64,000 bases of DNA from Rhodanobacter sp. DHG33. GTDB taxonomy: Bacteria > Pseudomonadota > Gammaproteobacteria > Xanthomonadales > Rhodanobacteraceae. The number at the start of each line of letters is the position of its first letter. Position 1 is the stretch's first letter. This document shows, piece by piece, positions 26,583 to 35,382 of the stretch. The notes below the pieces were generated by a model, which saw only the letters and a program-made list of their open reading frames with translations, made no database searches and had not been told where the DNA came from. The stretch covers positions 436,530-500,529 of the forward strand of contig NZ_JACYXM010000004.1 of NCBI RefSeq assembly GCF_014843005.1, in the 5' to 3' direction. A program made the translations under genes and the position numbers.

Positions 26583-27550
26583 CGCGGCTTGCAGTGCCAG
26601 CGCCACGCCGAAGACAGGATCGAGTCCAGATCCGATTTGCGCGGCTCCCAACCAAGCTCCCTTCCGGCAAGCTCACGCGATGCCACCAGCGTAGCTGGAT
26701 CACCAGCACGCCGGGCTTCCACTTCAACCGATATGGGCCGCCCCGTCACGCGGCGGGCCGCCTCCAGCACCTGCGCCACCGAATAGCCTTCGCCACTGCC
26801 CAGGTTGAAGCGAAAGACTCCTGCATTGCGATCCAAATAGCGTAATGCGCAGGCATGGCCATCCACGAGATCATCCACATGGATGTAATCCCTGACGCAG
26901 GTGCCATCGGGCGTTGGATAGTCACTCCCGAAGATCCTGAGCGCAGGATCCATGCCAAGCGCCGAGCGCAGGATATTCGGAATCAGGTGCGTCTCCGGCT
27001 GGTGCGACTCGCCCAACTCACCCTCTTGGTCGGCTCCGGCCGCATTGAAGTAGCGCAAAGACACCGAACTTAGACCATATGCACGAGAGGCATCCTCCAA
27101 CAGGCGCTCAACCGCCAGCTTGGTGGCGCCGTAGGGATTGATCGGCTCAACCGGGTGCTGCTCGTCCAACACGTGCTGCCTTGGCATGCCGTACACCGCA
27201 GCAGTGGACGAAAAAATCAGTTTGTCGACACGCACGGTACGCATAGCGCGCAGCAGGTTGAGCGTGCCGACAACGTTGTTCTGGTGATACGCGTAAGGAT
27301 CACGCATCGAATCGGCCACGATCGACATGGCGGCAAAATGCAGCACGGCGTCGAAAGCCGTCGTCCGTAATGTCCGCTCGACCTTTTCTGCATCCAACAG
27401 ATCTGCCACAACCAGGCTCGCGTCACCCACTGCTTCGCGATGCCCGGTCGACAAGTTGTCCAGCACGACAACCTCGTGGCCTTCCTGCAGCAGCCGCTTA
27501 ACCATGTGGGCGCCGATATAGCCGGCACCACCACAAACCAGGATATTCAA
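26576..27550 (-). CDS. galE: UDP-glucose 4-epimerase
   Basis: 324 residues from the TTG at 27550, which overlaps the previous stop (TTGA) and gives the normal N-terminus NILVCGGAGYIGAH; a GTG at 27577 is an alternative. The NAD motif GGAGYIG, the Ser in FSSTAAVYG and Tyr140/Lys144 in YGATK are all present, as are RYFNAAGA and VRDYIHVDDL. It interconverts UDP-glucose and UDP-galactose and so feeds Glf. It ends a minus-strand operon of four closely overlapping genes. It could also serve lipopolysaccharide synthesis. Confidence 0.95.
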   Translation of the reverse strand: MNILVCGGAGYIGAHMVKRLLQEGHEVVVLDNLSTGHREAVGDASLVVADLLDAEKVERTLRTTAFDAVLHFAAMSIVADSMRDPYAYHQNNVVGTLNLLRAMRTVRVDKLIFSSTAAVYGMPRQHVLDEQHPVEPINPYGATKLAVERLLEDASRAYGLSSVSLRYFNAAGADQEGELGESHQPETHLIPNILRSALGMDPALRIFGSDYPTPDGTCVRDYIHVDDLVDGHACALRYLDRNAGVFRFNLGSGEGYSVAQVLEAARRVTGRPISVEVEARRAGDPATLVASRELAGRELGWEPRKSDLDSILSSAWRWHCKPRY

Positions 27551-28779
27551 GCACAGCCCCCCCGGGACCCTAAGCACGAAGCCTCGATCCAGTCAGCATA
27601 TCCGTTTGCGATAACCTGCCAGTCCACTTTGCTACCCAGCGCCAATCGCCGCCGCTCGGCCTGTTCGCGGGCCCGCTCCGGCTGCGCCAACACGTCGAGG
27701 ATGCGCAATGCCAGCGGCCCGGTTTCTTCCGGAGTCACCGCTACTTCGTCGGCAGATGATCCCAAAAGCTCGTGGATACCCGCTACGTTTCCGGCCAGCA
27801 CCGGACAGCCGCAACCGATCGCCTCCATCAATGCCACGGGCAGCCCCTCCTGGTCGCCTGAAGCATCGCGCACGAAAGGTGCTACAAACAGCGCGGCACT
27901 CCGATAGAGCTCCGGCAGGCTGGCCTGACGCTTGGCTCCAAGAAAATCCACGTGCCCTAGGATGCCGAGCTCTTCTGCCTGCCTGCGCAAAGCACTTTCT
28001 TCGGGGCCAAAGCCGGCGATGCCGAGCCTTACCGAAGGACGTTGCGCAATTACTGCAGGCATCGCGTCAAGCAGATACCGCACGCCCTTCTTAGGCACCA
28101 GACGACCGACGAACAACAGGCGATCATTGTCGCGCCGCACCAAAAGATCAGGGCAAAAGCGCGAAGCGAGGTCAACGCCCATGGGCAATACGACCATGCT
28201 CCGTGCATGGATGCCCTGGACATGAGCCTCCTCGAGCATCGCCGCGCTGACCACACTCATGGCCGTGCTGTGGGCGGCGACCTTCTGCTTGAGCCTAATT
28301 AGCGCCGGCGAACGCAACCCGTAGAGGTCTCCGCCGTGCGACGTCACCACGAACGGAACGCCACGGGTCGCCGACAATCGACGCGCAAGCAAGCCCTGCG
28401 GCAACAACCAGTGCGCGTGAATCGCATCCACCCGTTCACTACGGAGTATGCGGCGCGCCGCCAGATATTGGGCGATAACGAAGCCCGGCAACAAGCCCCA
28501 CTTCCAGGGCGAACGGCGCAAATTGGCCGCGACACCGCCATTGTTCACAAGGGTCTGGAATCTTCTCGGCGCATAGCAAAAGCGCCGCACCTCCACGCCC
28601 TGGAACTCGCCCGACGGATCGGCACCCGGCGCATCGGGCACCAAAGCAATCACCCGGAAGCGCTGTGCCAAACGTCGGCACAACTCGTGCACGAATGCCG
28701 GCTCATGGTCATCACGCCAGCGCGGGTAAGTGGAAGCCAGCACCAACAGCACTGGCCGGGGCGATGAAACAGCGTTCAT
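27547..28779 (-). CDS. Family 4 glycosyltransferase
   Basis: 410 residues. The GT-B N-terminal domain begins VLLVLASTYPRWRDDHEP, typical of exopolysaccharide GT4 enzymes. The C-terminal domain has LLFVGRLVPKKGVRYLLDAM and the E-x7-E motif in EGLPVALMEAIGCG. It is retaining, probably cytoplasmic and membrane-associated; donor unknown. The start overlaps the stop of the upstream methyltransferase (ATGA), and its own stop overlaps the galE start, so the four genes form one operon. The 20 residues ahead of this ATG in the same frame have no ribosome site and were left out. Confidence 0.9.
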   Translation of the reverse strand: MNAVSSPRPVLLVLASTYPRWRDDHEPAFVHELCRRLAQRFRVIALVPDAPGADPSGEFQGVEVRRFCYAPRRFQTLVNNGGVAANLRRSPWKWGLLPGFVIAQYLAARRILRSERVDAIHAHWLLPQGLLARRLSATRGVPFVVTSHGGDLYGLRSPALIRLKQKVAAHSTAMSVVSAAMLEEAHVQGIHARSMVVLPMGVDLASRFCPDLLVRRDNDRLLFVGRLVPKKGVRYLLDAMPAVIAQRPSVRLGIAGFGPEESALRRQAEELGILGHVDFLGAKRQASLPELYRSAALFVAPFVRDASGDQEGLPVALMEAIGCGCPVLAGNVAGIHELLGSSADEVAVTPEETGPLALRILDVLAQPERAREQAERRRLALGSKVDWQVIANGYADWIEASCLGSRGGCA

Positions 28780-29519
28780 CCTGGCTGCTTGCCCAGCAAA
28801 TAGACATGGGTGGGACAGACGCCCGCCAGGATGCGCCACCCCCAGGCAGGCATCCAGCGCAGTATTCCTGCCACCGGCCGCCCGGCAAGTTCATGCTCCA
28901 GGACATCGGACATCGCCTCGGGACATGCGTTGCGGAACGCCAACGGCACGGCCCCGAGCAACCGCTCCAGCGCTCTCTTGGATAGAGGCTCGCAGTCGTA
29001 GAAGCTCCCTTTGCCGCGCAGTGCAAGATAGAAACTGCGCCAACTCCGCGGCCACCAGCTCAACAGGGCAAGGTGATAGTGGGGTTCCACCCATTGCCAG
29101 CGATTCGGGCATGCCAGGTAGATCACGCCGTCATGACTGAGCACGCGCGACATCTCCTTGAGGTGCCCCTTTTGATTCCTGGCGTCACCCACGTGCTCGA
29201 TGACGTGATTGCTGACGACAACATCGAACGAACCATCGGGAAATGGCAATTCCACTCCCGAAACCTGCAGGAAACGGTAGCCTTCCGTCCGAATGCGCTG
29301 ATCGACCGTGTCAACGGCGGTAACCTCGTAGGCACGGGAGGCATGACTGCCGAAATAGGTGGCGATCCCACCGCCTCCTGTGCCTATTTCGAGCAAACGA
29401 AGAGGCGTACGCGCCGGCAAACCCACCTTCCCCAGCAAGCGCTCGATCTTCTCGGCCTTGCCTTGGCGGCTTGCGGGATCCAGGTTGGCATGGGGCTGAC
29501 GATCTGTCGGTTCACTCAT
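28776..29519 (-). CDS. Class I SAM-dependent methyltransferase
   Basis: 247 residues. SAM-binding motif I is LLEIGTGGGG (42-51), motif II is around VTAVDTVDQRI, and the NHVIEHV segment matches UbiE/type-11 methyltransferases. The C-terminal part (WQWVEPHYHLALLSWWPRS) recalls methyltransferases from polysaccharide loci that modify sugars or cap glycans. It overlaps both neighbours by a few bases in an operon with a polyprenyl-phosphate glycosyltransferase and a GT4. Methylation of a sugar in the locus glycan is plausible, but no substrate can be read from the sequence. Confidence 0.85.
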   Translation of the reverse strand: MSEPTDRQPHANLDPASRQGKAEKIERLLGKVGLPARTPLRLLEIGTGGGGIATYFGSHASRAYEVTAVDTVDQRIRTEGYRFLQVSGVELPFPDGSFDVVVSNHVIEHVGDARNQKGHLKEMSRVLSHDGVIYLACPNRWQWVEPHYHLALLSWWPRSWRSFYLALRGKGSFYDCEPLSKRALERLLGAVPLAFRNACPEAMSDVLEHELAGRPVAGILRWMPAWGWRILAGVCPTHVYLLGKQPG

Positions 29520-30396
29520 GGCGTCGGTACGTCAACGCCGTGATCTGCTCCGACACCAGCCCAATCAGGAACACGATCACCGCCGCGCTCCACAGCAGCG
29601 TGCTCATGTTCGTCAGCCGCCCGTAATGCGCGTAGGTCCACGCATAGTTGGCACAGCCCAGCAGGAAGAACACCAGGCTCGCCGGAACGAACAACTTCAA
29701 CGGCGAATACAGCGTGGCGATCTTGAAGATGATCAGCAGGAAACGTACGCCATCCTTGATCGGCTTGATATGGCTCTTGCCCACCCGCTGCGCCGCCTTG
29801 ATCGGCACGTAGGCCACCGGGTAGGCACTCCGAAAGAATGCCATGGTGCTGGTGGTGGGATAGCTGAAGCCGTTGGGCAAGAGATACAGGAATTCGCGGA
29901 ACCGGTCCGCACGCACGGCGCGGAAGCCGGAAGTGAGGTCGGCAACCTCGTGGCCCGTCATACGGGTCGCCAGCCAGTTGTAGAGGGTGTTGGCGACCCC
30001 GCGGCCCACACCGGCCTGACTACCCCAGTCGCGGGCGCCGACCGCCATGTCGTAGCCTTCGTCGAGCCTGGCCATCAGGCGCGCCACGTCGGCCGGGTCG
30101 TGCTGGCCGTCGCCATCCATGAACACCAGCACCTCGCCACGGGCCGCCCGGGCGCCACGCTTGATTGCCGCGCCGTTGCCCATCGAATACGGCGAAGAAA
30201 GACAGGAAGCGCCGGCCTCCACGCAGACCCGGCGCGTGTCGTCGGTGGAACCGTCGTCCACCACGATGATTTCGGCATCCGGCTGGGCAGCACGCAGGCG
30301 CGGCAACAGATCGGCCAACGCCGGGGCTTCGTTCTTGGCGGGAAGGATGATGCTTAGGCGGTTCAATGGCGATTTCCCGGAGTCTCCGCAAATCAT
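29512..30396 (-). CDS. DPM1-like family 2 glycosyltransferase with C-terminal membrane helices
   Basis: 294 residues from the ATG at 30396. The GT2 core has LSIILPAKNEAPALADLLP, VVDDGSTDD (45-53) and MDGDGQHDPADVARLM (metal-binding Asp near 94-96), followed by DLTSGFRAVRADRF. Two membrane helices end the protein (about 225-290). This is the layout of dolichyl/undecaprenyl-phosphate hexose synthases and of related GT2 enzymes in polysaccharide loci. A polyprenyl-phosphate sugar would be the natural donor for the GT-C proteins nearby. It diverges from pilB with 115 bases between them and starts the minus-strand operon that ends with galE. The start codon has no clear ribosome site. Confidence 0.88.
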   Translation of the reverse strand: MICGDSGKSPLNRLSIILPAKNEAPALADLLPRLRAAQPDAEIIVVDDGSTDDTRRVCVEAGASCLSSPYSMGNGAAIKRGARAARGEVLVFMDGDGQHDPADVARLMARLDEGYDMAVGARDWGSQAGVGRGVANTLYNWLATRMTGHEVADLTSGFRAVRADRFREFLYLLPNGFSYPTTSTMAFFRSAYPVAYVPIKAAQRVGKSHIKPIKDGVRFLLIIFKIATLYSPLKLFVPASLVFFLLGCANYAWTYAHYGRLTNMSTLLWSAAVIVFLIGLVSEQITALTYRRHE

Positions 30397-30511
30397 AACG
30401 TGAAGGAGATGTCGCGACTGCGCCCCAAAAACCGGGCCGCACGGATGACCTGTAGGACGGACTGGGGTAGATTCGTTCCCGCAATGATTCGTGGCTCGGG
30501 GGCCATCGCAC

Positions 30512-32230
30512 ATGTCTGCAACGCAAATTCCGCTCGCAGGGCTGACCGGGCTGGCCCGTCGGCTGGTGACCGAGGGGCTGCTGCCGGAAGCGGACGCGCG
30601 CCGCGCCGTGCTGGAAAGCAGCCAGCAGCGCGTGACCCTCACCTCGTGGCTGCTGGACCAGGGCCTGACGGATGGCCTGCGCCTGCTGCGGCTAGCCTCG
30701 CAGGAATTCGGCATGCCGATACTCGACGTGGCGGCGATGAACCCGGCGCAGTTCCCGTCCAACCTCATCAGTGAGGAGCTGCTCGGCAAGCACCGCGCGC
30801 TGCCGCTGTTCAAGCGCGGCAAGCGCCTGTTCGTGGGCATCGCCGACCCCATGCTGCTGAACGCGCTGGAGGAGATCAAGTTCCATACCGGCTGCATGGT
30901 GGACCCGATCCTGGTCGAGCGTTCCCAGCTCAACCGGGCGATCGATGTCTTGATGAGCAGCATGCACGACGTCATGCCCGACATGGGCAGCGATGACTTC
31001 GGCGACCTGGGCGCCGAAGGCGGCGATGGCGAGGAAACCTCGACCGGTATCGACGCCAACGCCAATGACGACGCCCCGGTGGTGAAGTTTGTCAACAAGA
31101 TCCTGGTGGATGCGATCCGCCGCGGCGCCTCGGACATCCACTTCGAGCCGTTCGAAACGCAATACCGGGTGCGCCTGCGCATGGACGGCATGCTGCGCGC
31201 AGTGGCCAGCCCCCCGCTGAAGATGGCCAGCCGCATCGCCTCCCGTGTAAAGGTGATGGCGCAGTTGGATATCGCGGAAAAACGCGTGCCGCAGGACGGC
31301 CGCATCAAGCTCAACCTCAGCAAGAACCGCGCGGTGGACTTCCGCGTCAGCACGTTGCCCACGCTGTTCGGCGAGAAGATCGTGCTGCGCATCCTGGACG
31401 GCTCGGCAGCGCGGATCGGCATCGAGAAACTGGGCTACGAGCCGGAACAGCAGAAGCTCTACATCGACGCCATCCACAAGCCCTACGGCATGGTGCTGGT
31501 TACCGGCCCCACCGGCTCGGGCAAGACGGTGTCGCTGTACACCGGCCTCAACATGCTGAACACCGCGGAACGCAATATCTCCACGGTGGAAGACCCGGTG
31601 GAAATCCGCGTGGAAGGCATCAACCAGGTGCAGCAGAACGCCAAGCGGGGCATGACCTTCGCCAGCGCGCTGCGCTCCTTCCTCCGCCAGGATCCGGACG
31701 TGATCATGGTGGGCGAGATCCGCGACCTGGAAACCGCCGAAATCGCGATCAAGGCCGCACAGACCGGCCACATGGTGCTCTCCACCCTGCACACCAACGA
31801 CGCGGCGCAGACCATCGCGCGCCTGATGAACATGGGTATCGCGCCGTACAACATCACCTCGTCGGTCACCCTCATCATCGCCCAGCGCCTGGCGCGCCGG
31901 CTGCACAGCTGCAAGAAGCAGCAGGATCTTCCGCCGCAGGTGCTGCTGGCGGCCGGTTTCACCCAGCAGGAAATCGACGAAGGCCTCACCCTCTACGAGG
32001 CAACGGGCTGCGACGAATGCAACGAGGGCTACAAAGGCCGCGTGGGTGTCTACCAGGTAATGCCGATGCTGGAGGAAATCCAGAAAATCGTGCTGCAGGG
32101 CGGCAATGCGCTGCAGATCAGCGAGGTAGCCAAGGCCGCCGGCATCAACGACCTGCGCGCCTCGGCCCTGCTCAAGGTGAAGCAGGGTCTGACCAGCCTT
32201 TCCGAGATCGACCGTGTGACCAAGGATTGA
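30512..32230 (+). CDS. pilB: Type IV pilus assembly ATPase PilB
   Basis: 572 residues. The hexameric cytoplasmic ATPase that powers pilus extension. An N-terminal MshEN/GSPII_E domain (LTSWLLDQGLTDGLRLLRLA) is followed by the secretion ATPase core: Walker A GPTGSGKT near 332-339, the Asp and His boxes in HFEPFETQYRVRLRMDG and MVLSTLHTNDA, Walker B in PDVIMVGEIRD, and the zinc-binding pair CDECNEGYKGRVG. A loop of about 25 acidic residues (DMGSDDFGDLGAEGGDGEE) lies between the domains. In Xanthomonas pilB is beside the pilin genes; here it is 17 kb away, beyond the glycan genes. Confidence 0.97.
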   Translation: MSATQIPLAGLTGLARRLVTEGLLPEADARRAVLESSQQRVTLTSWLLDQGLTDGLRLLRLASQEFGMPILDVAAMNPAQFPSNLISEELLGKHRALPLFKRGKRLFVGIADPMLLNALEEIKFHTGCMVDPILVERSQLNRAIDVLMSSMHDVMPDMGSDDFGDLGAEGGDGEETSTGIDANANDDAPVVKFVNKILVDAIRRGASDIHFEPFETQYRVRLRMDGMLRAVASPPLKMASRIASRVKVMAQLDIAEKRVPQDGRIKLNLSKNRAVDFRVSTLPTLFGEKIVLRILDGSAARIGIEKLGYEPEQQKLYIDAIHKPYGMVLVTGPTGSGKTVSLYTGLNMLNTAERNISTVEDPVEIRVEGINQVQQNAKRGMTFASALRSFLRQDPDVIMVGEIRDLETAEIAIKAAQTGHMVLSTLHTNDAAQTIARLMNMGIAPYNITSSVTLIIAQRLARRLHSCKKQQDLPPQVLLAAGFTQQEIDEGLTLYEATGCDECNEGYKGRVGVYQVMPMLEEIQKIVLQGGNALQISEVAKAAGINDLRASALLKVKQGLTSLSEIDRVTKD

Positions 32231-32363
32231 TTGCCGGACTTTGCTGCGAAGCTGGGGCGTCCGCCACGGTTCGGCGGCTGGAAATGACGTAAGCTTCGGC
32301 ATCAGAACCGATCCGCAGGCCCTCAAGTGACCTGCCGGAACGCACCACCAGGGGGATCAACGC

Positions 32364-33641
32364 ATGGCCACGGCTTCCGCAACCGCTAAGAAAGACGCGC
32401 GCGCACTCGGCGCCGAGCGCTCCGCGGTCAGCCAGCTGACTACCTACGAATGGGTGGCGCTGGACAAGCGCGGCAAGATCATGAAAGGCGACATGCAGGC
32501 GAAGAACGCCTCGCTGGTGAAGGCCGAGCTGCGCCGCCAGGGCATGAACCCGCAGTCTGTGCGCGAACGTTCCAAGCCGTTGTTCGGCTCCGCCGGCAAG
32601 CGGGTGACGCCACGCGACGTAGCGGTATTCAGCCGCCAGATCGCCACCATGATGACCTCCGGCGTGCCGATGGTGCAGTCCTTCGACATCATCGCCGACG
32701 GACAGAAGAACGTCCGCTTCAAGAACATGCTGACGGACGTAAAACAGGGCCTGGAAGGCGGTCAGTCGTTGCACGAGGCACTCGGCCGCTACCCGGTGCA
32801 GTTCGACGAGCTTTACCGCAACCTGGTGCGCGCCGGCGAAGCTTCGGGCGTGCTGGATACGGTGCTGGACACCGTGGCCACCTACAAGGAACGCACCGAG
32901 GCGCTGAAGAAGAAGATCAAGAAGGCGCTGTTCTACCCCATCATGGTGGTGGCGGTGGCGTTCCTGGTCAGCATGATCATGCTGCTGTTCGTAGTGCCTG
33001 TATTCGCGCAGACCTTCAAGGACGCGGGTGCGGCCCTGCCTGCACCCACCCAGGTCGTGATTAGCGCTTCGGAATTCATGAAGAGCTGGTGGTGGCTGGT
33101 GCTCGTCATCATCATCGGCAGCGTGGTGGGGTTGGTGATGGCCAAGAGCCGCTCGGTCAAGTTCGCTCACTTTCTCGACCGCGTCACGCTGAAGCTTCCG
33201 GTGTTTGGCAAGATCATGCGCGAATCGGCCATCGCTCGTTTCGCCCGCACTCTTGGCGTGACCTTCCACGCCGGCGTGCCGCTGGTGGAGGCGCTGGACT
33301 CGGTATCCGGCGCCACCGGCAGCGTGGTCTACGGCGACGCGGTGAAACAGATGCGGGACGACATCTCCGTCGGCCACCAGTTGCAGCTAGCGATGAAGCA
33401 GACCGGCCTGTTTCCGAACATGGTGGTGCAGATGACCGCCATCGGCGAAGAGTCCGGCGCGCTGGATCATATGCTGTTTAAGGTTGCCGAGTTCTATGAA
33501 GAGGAAGTCGAGAACGCGGTCGACACCCTGTCTACTCTGCTGGAGCCCATGATCATGGTGATCCTCGGCGTCGTGGTGGGCGGCATGGTGGTCTCGCTAT
33601 ACCTGCCCATCTTCAAGCTTGCCGGCACGGTGGGCGGCTGA
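32364..33641 (+). CDS. pilC: Type IV pilus inner-membrane platform protein PilC
   Basis: 425 residues. PilC is the GspF-family membrane core on which PilB and PilT work. Two homologous T2SSF domains are visible (about 90-210, starting VAVFSRQIATMMTSGVPM, and 290-415, starting FARTLGVTFHAGVPLVEAL). There are three membrane helices, at about 190-215, 238-262 and 390-415. A good ribosome site (AGGGGGAT) precedes the ATG. It is 133 bases downstream of pilB and 59 bases upstream of pilD, so the three are probably co-transcribed. Confidence 0.97.
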   Translation: MATASATAKKDARALGAERSAVSQLTTYEWVALDKRGKIMKGDMQAKNASLVKAELRRQGMNPQSVRERSKPLFGSAGKRVTPRDVAVFSRQIATMMTSGVPMVQSFDIIADGQKNVRFKNMLTDVKQGLEGGQSLHEALGRYPVQFDELYRNLVRAGEASGVLDTVLDTVATYKERTEALKKKIKKALFYPIMVVAVAFLVSMIMLLFVVPVFAQTFKDAGAALPAPTQVVISASEFMKSWWWLVLVIIIGSVVGLVMAKSRSVKFAHFLDRVTLKLPVFGKIMRESAIARFARTLGVTFHAGVPLVEALDSVSGATGSVVYGDAVKQMRDDISVGHQLQLAMKQTGLFPNMVVQMTAIGEESGALDHMLFKVAEFYEEEVENAVDTLSTLLEPMIMVILGVVVGGMVVSLYLPIFKLAGTVGG

Positions 33642-33700
33642 TCGCCTGGCGTAGGAACACACCGTAAGCTTTGAACACCCCGTAGCCACGTCCGACGCGC

Positions 33701-34558
33701 ATGCCCGATTTGCCCCTTTCCGCCTGGATCGCCCTCGCCGCCATACTCGGTTTGCTGGTCGGCAGCTTCCTCAACGTGGTGATCCTGCGCCTGCCCGAAC
33801 GCATGGCGGCCGAGTGGCGGCGTGAAGCCCGCGACGTGCTGGAGCTTGAGGCGGCCGACGAAGCCCTGCCACCCGGCATCGTGCGCGAACCTTCGCACTG
33901 CCCGCATTGCAAACACCCGTTGTCGGCGGCGGACAATATCCCGCTGTTCGGCTGGCTGATGCTGCGCGGGCGCTGCCGCTACTGCAAGACGAAGATCTCG
34001 ATCCAGTACCCGCTGGTGGAATTCTTGAGCGGCGTACTCAGCGCCATCGTGGTGTGGAAGTTCGGCCCGACCTGGCTTGCGCTGGCCGGCCTGGCATTCA
34101 CCTGGACCTTGATCGCACTCGCCGGCATCGACTTCCGCACACAACTGTTGCCTGATCAGCTCACCCTGCCCCTGCTGTGGCTGGGCCTGCTGCTGGCGCT
34201 GCTGCCGATGTTCGTCGCCACACCTTCCGCCATCATCGGCGCAGCCATCGGCTACCTCAGCCTGTGGAGCGTGTATTGGCTGTTCAAACTGCTCACCGGC
34301 AAGGAAGGCATGGGCCACGGCGACTTCAAGCTGCTGGCCGCGCTGGGGGCATGGATGGGGCCGATGGCGCTGCTGCCGGTCATCCTGCTTTCCTCCCTGA
34401 TCGGCGCCATCGTGGGCGGCAGCCTGATCGCGCTGAAGCGCCATGAGAGCGGCGTGCCGATGCCGTTCGGCCCCTTCATCGCGATGGCGGGCTGGGTGTG
34501 GTTCGTGGCAGGCAACACCTTGCTGCACGCCTACCTGCAGTTCACGGGTATACGATGA
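33701..34558 (+). CDS. pilD: Prepilin peptidase / N-methyltransferase PilD
   Basis: 285 residues. Cleaves the leader of the prepilins after Gly and methylates the new N-terminal Phe. The N-terminal methylation domain has the zinc tetrad Cys67-Cys70 and Cys92-Cys95 (CPHC and CRYC). The two catalytic Asp residues are in IDFRTQLLPD (about 144) and GHGDFKLLAALGAWMG (about 208). Around eight membrane helices are present. Its stop overlaps the coaE start in an ATGA junction, an arrangement conserved in Pseudomonas and Xanthomonas. Both pilins in this window carry matching cleavage sites. Confidence 0.97.
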   Translation: MPDLPLSAWIALAAILGLLVGSFLNVVILRLPERMAAEWRREARDVLELEAADEALPPGIVREPSHCPHCKHPLSAADNIPLFGWLMLRGRCRYCKTKISIQYPLVEFLSGVLSAIVVWKFGPTWLALAGLAFTWTLIALAGIDFRTQLLPDQLTLPLLWLGLLLALLPMFVATPSAIIGAAIGYLSLWSVYWLFKLLTGKEGMGHGDFKLLAALGAWMGPMALLPVILLSSLIGAIVGGSLIALKRHESGVPMPFGPFIAMAGWVWFVAGNTLLHAYLQFTGIR

Positions 34559-35163
34559 ACAGTTACGTGGTCGCGCTCACCGGTGGCATCGCCGCCGGCA
34601 AGAGCGCGGTGACAGGACGCTTCGCTGCATTGGGTGTGCCGATCTACGACGCCGATGTGGCTGCGCGTGAAGTGGTCGCGCCGGGCAGCGAAGGATTGGC
34701 CGCCGTGGCAGCTGCCTTCGGCGCTGAAGCGTTGGACGCCGCGGGCCAGTTGGACCGCGCTGCAATGCGCCGCCGCGTGTTTGCCGATCCCTCCGCACGA
34801 AAGACGCTGGAAGCCATCGTCCATCCCCGCGTGCGCCAGTGGCTGCACGATCGCGTGCTGGCCGCCACGGCGCCGTACTGCCTGTTGGCGATCCCGCTGC
34901 TGGCCGAGAACCTCGATCATTACCGCTGGATCGACCGCGTGCTGCTGGTCGATGCCCCTGTCGAGCTGCAATTGGCCCGGCTGATGGCCCGCGACGGCAT
35001 CGACGAAGCGTTGGCCCGGCGCATGCTGGCGCAACAGGCCAGTCGCGAGCAGCGCCTCATGCTGGCCCACGACGTGATCGACAACAGCGGCGATGAGGCC
35101 CTGCTGGATGCGCAAGTGGCCGCCCTGCATCGGCGTTACCTGGATTTGGCGGCGAATCGCTAA
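34555..35163 (+). CDS. coaE: Dephospho-CoA kinase
   Basis: 202 residues. Phosphorylates dephospho-CoA at the 3'-OH in the last step of CoA synthesis. The P-loop is GGIAAGKS (10-17), followed by YDADVAAREVVAPG, IVHPRVRQWL, LLAIPLLAEN (substrate-binding) and VLLVDAPVELQLARLMARDG. The C-terminal ARRMLAQQASREQRLMLAHDVIDN matches the family's LID and closing segments in character. It is translationally coupled to pilD. Length is normal. Confidence 0.96.
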   Translation: MNSYVVALTGGIAAGKSAVTGRFAALGVPIYDADVAAREVVAPGSEGLAAVAAAFGAEALDAAGQLDRAAMRRRVFADPSARKTLEAIVHPRVRQWLHDRVLAATAPYCLLAIPLLAENLDHYRWIDRVLLVDAPVELQLARLMARDGIDEALARRMLAQQASREQRLMLAHDVIDNSGDEALLDAQVAALHRRYLDLAANR

Positions 35164-35382
35164 AGGTTCCCGATTTACCCCCATTCTGGGGAAACGCTTT
35201 TCAACAGACCGCGATGGGCCAGTTGCAGTCCTGCACCTGCCAATCCAGAGGACGGAGACACCAGGCGGACGCCCTTATTTCCGGGGCTGCCTTTTGATCG
35301 CCCGGTACACGTAGCCCCGCCTTTACTCCGCCTACAGGAGTGGCGAACAAAATCGGCCGGCCATGTGCCTCTGAAGAGACTG

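Noticed and set aside
30397-31422. N-terminal extension of the DPM-like glycosyltransferase by about 340 codons
   Set aside because: The extension runs antisense through the start of pilB and is Ser/Arg-rich. The family N-terminus begins at about 30396.
35164-35382. A hidden gene or RNA in the coaE-ldcA gap
   Set aside because: There is only a 7-bp CGGGGCT/AGCCCCG pairing with a long loop. No cloverleaf, T-run or plausible start was found.
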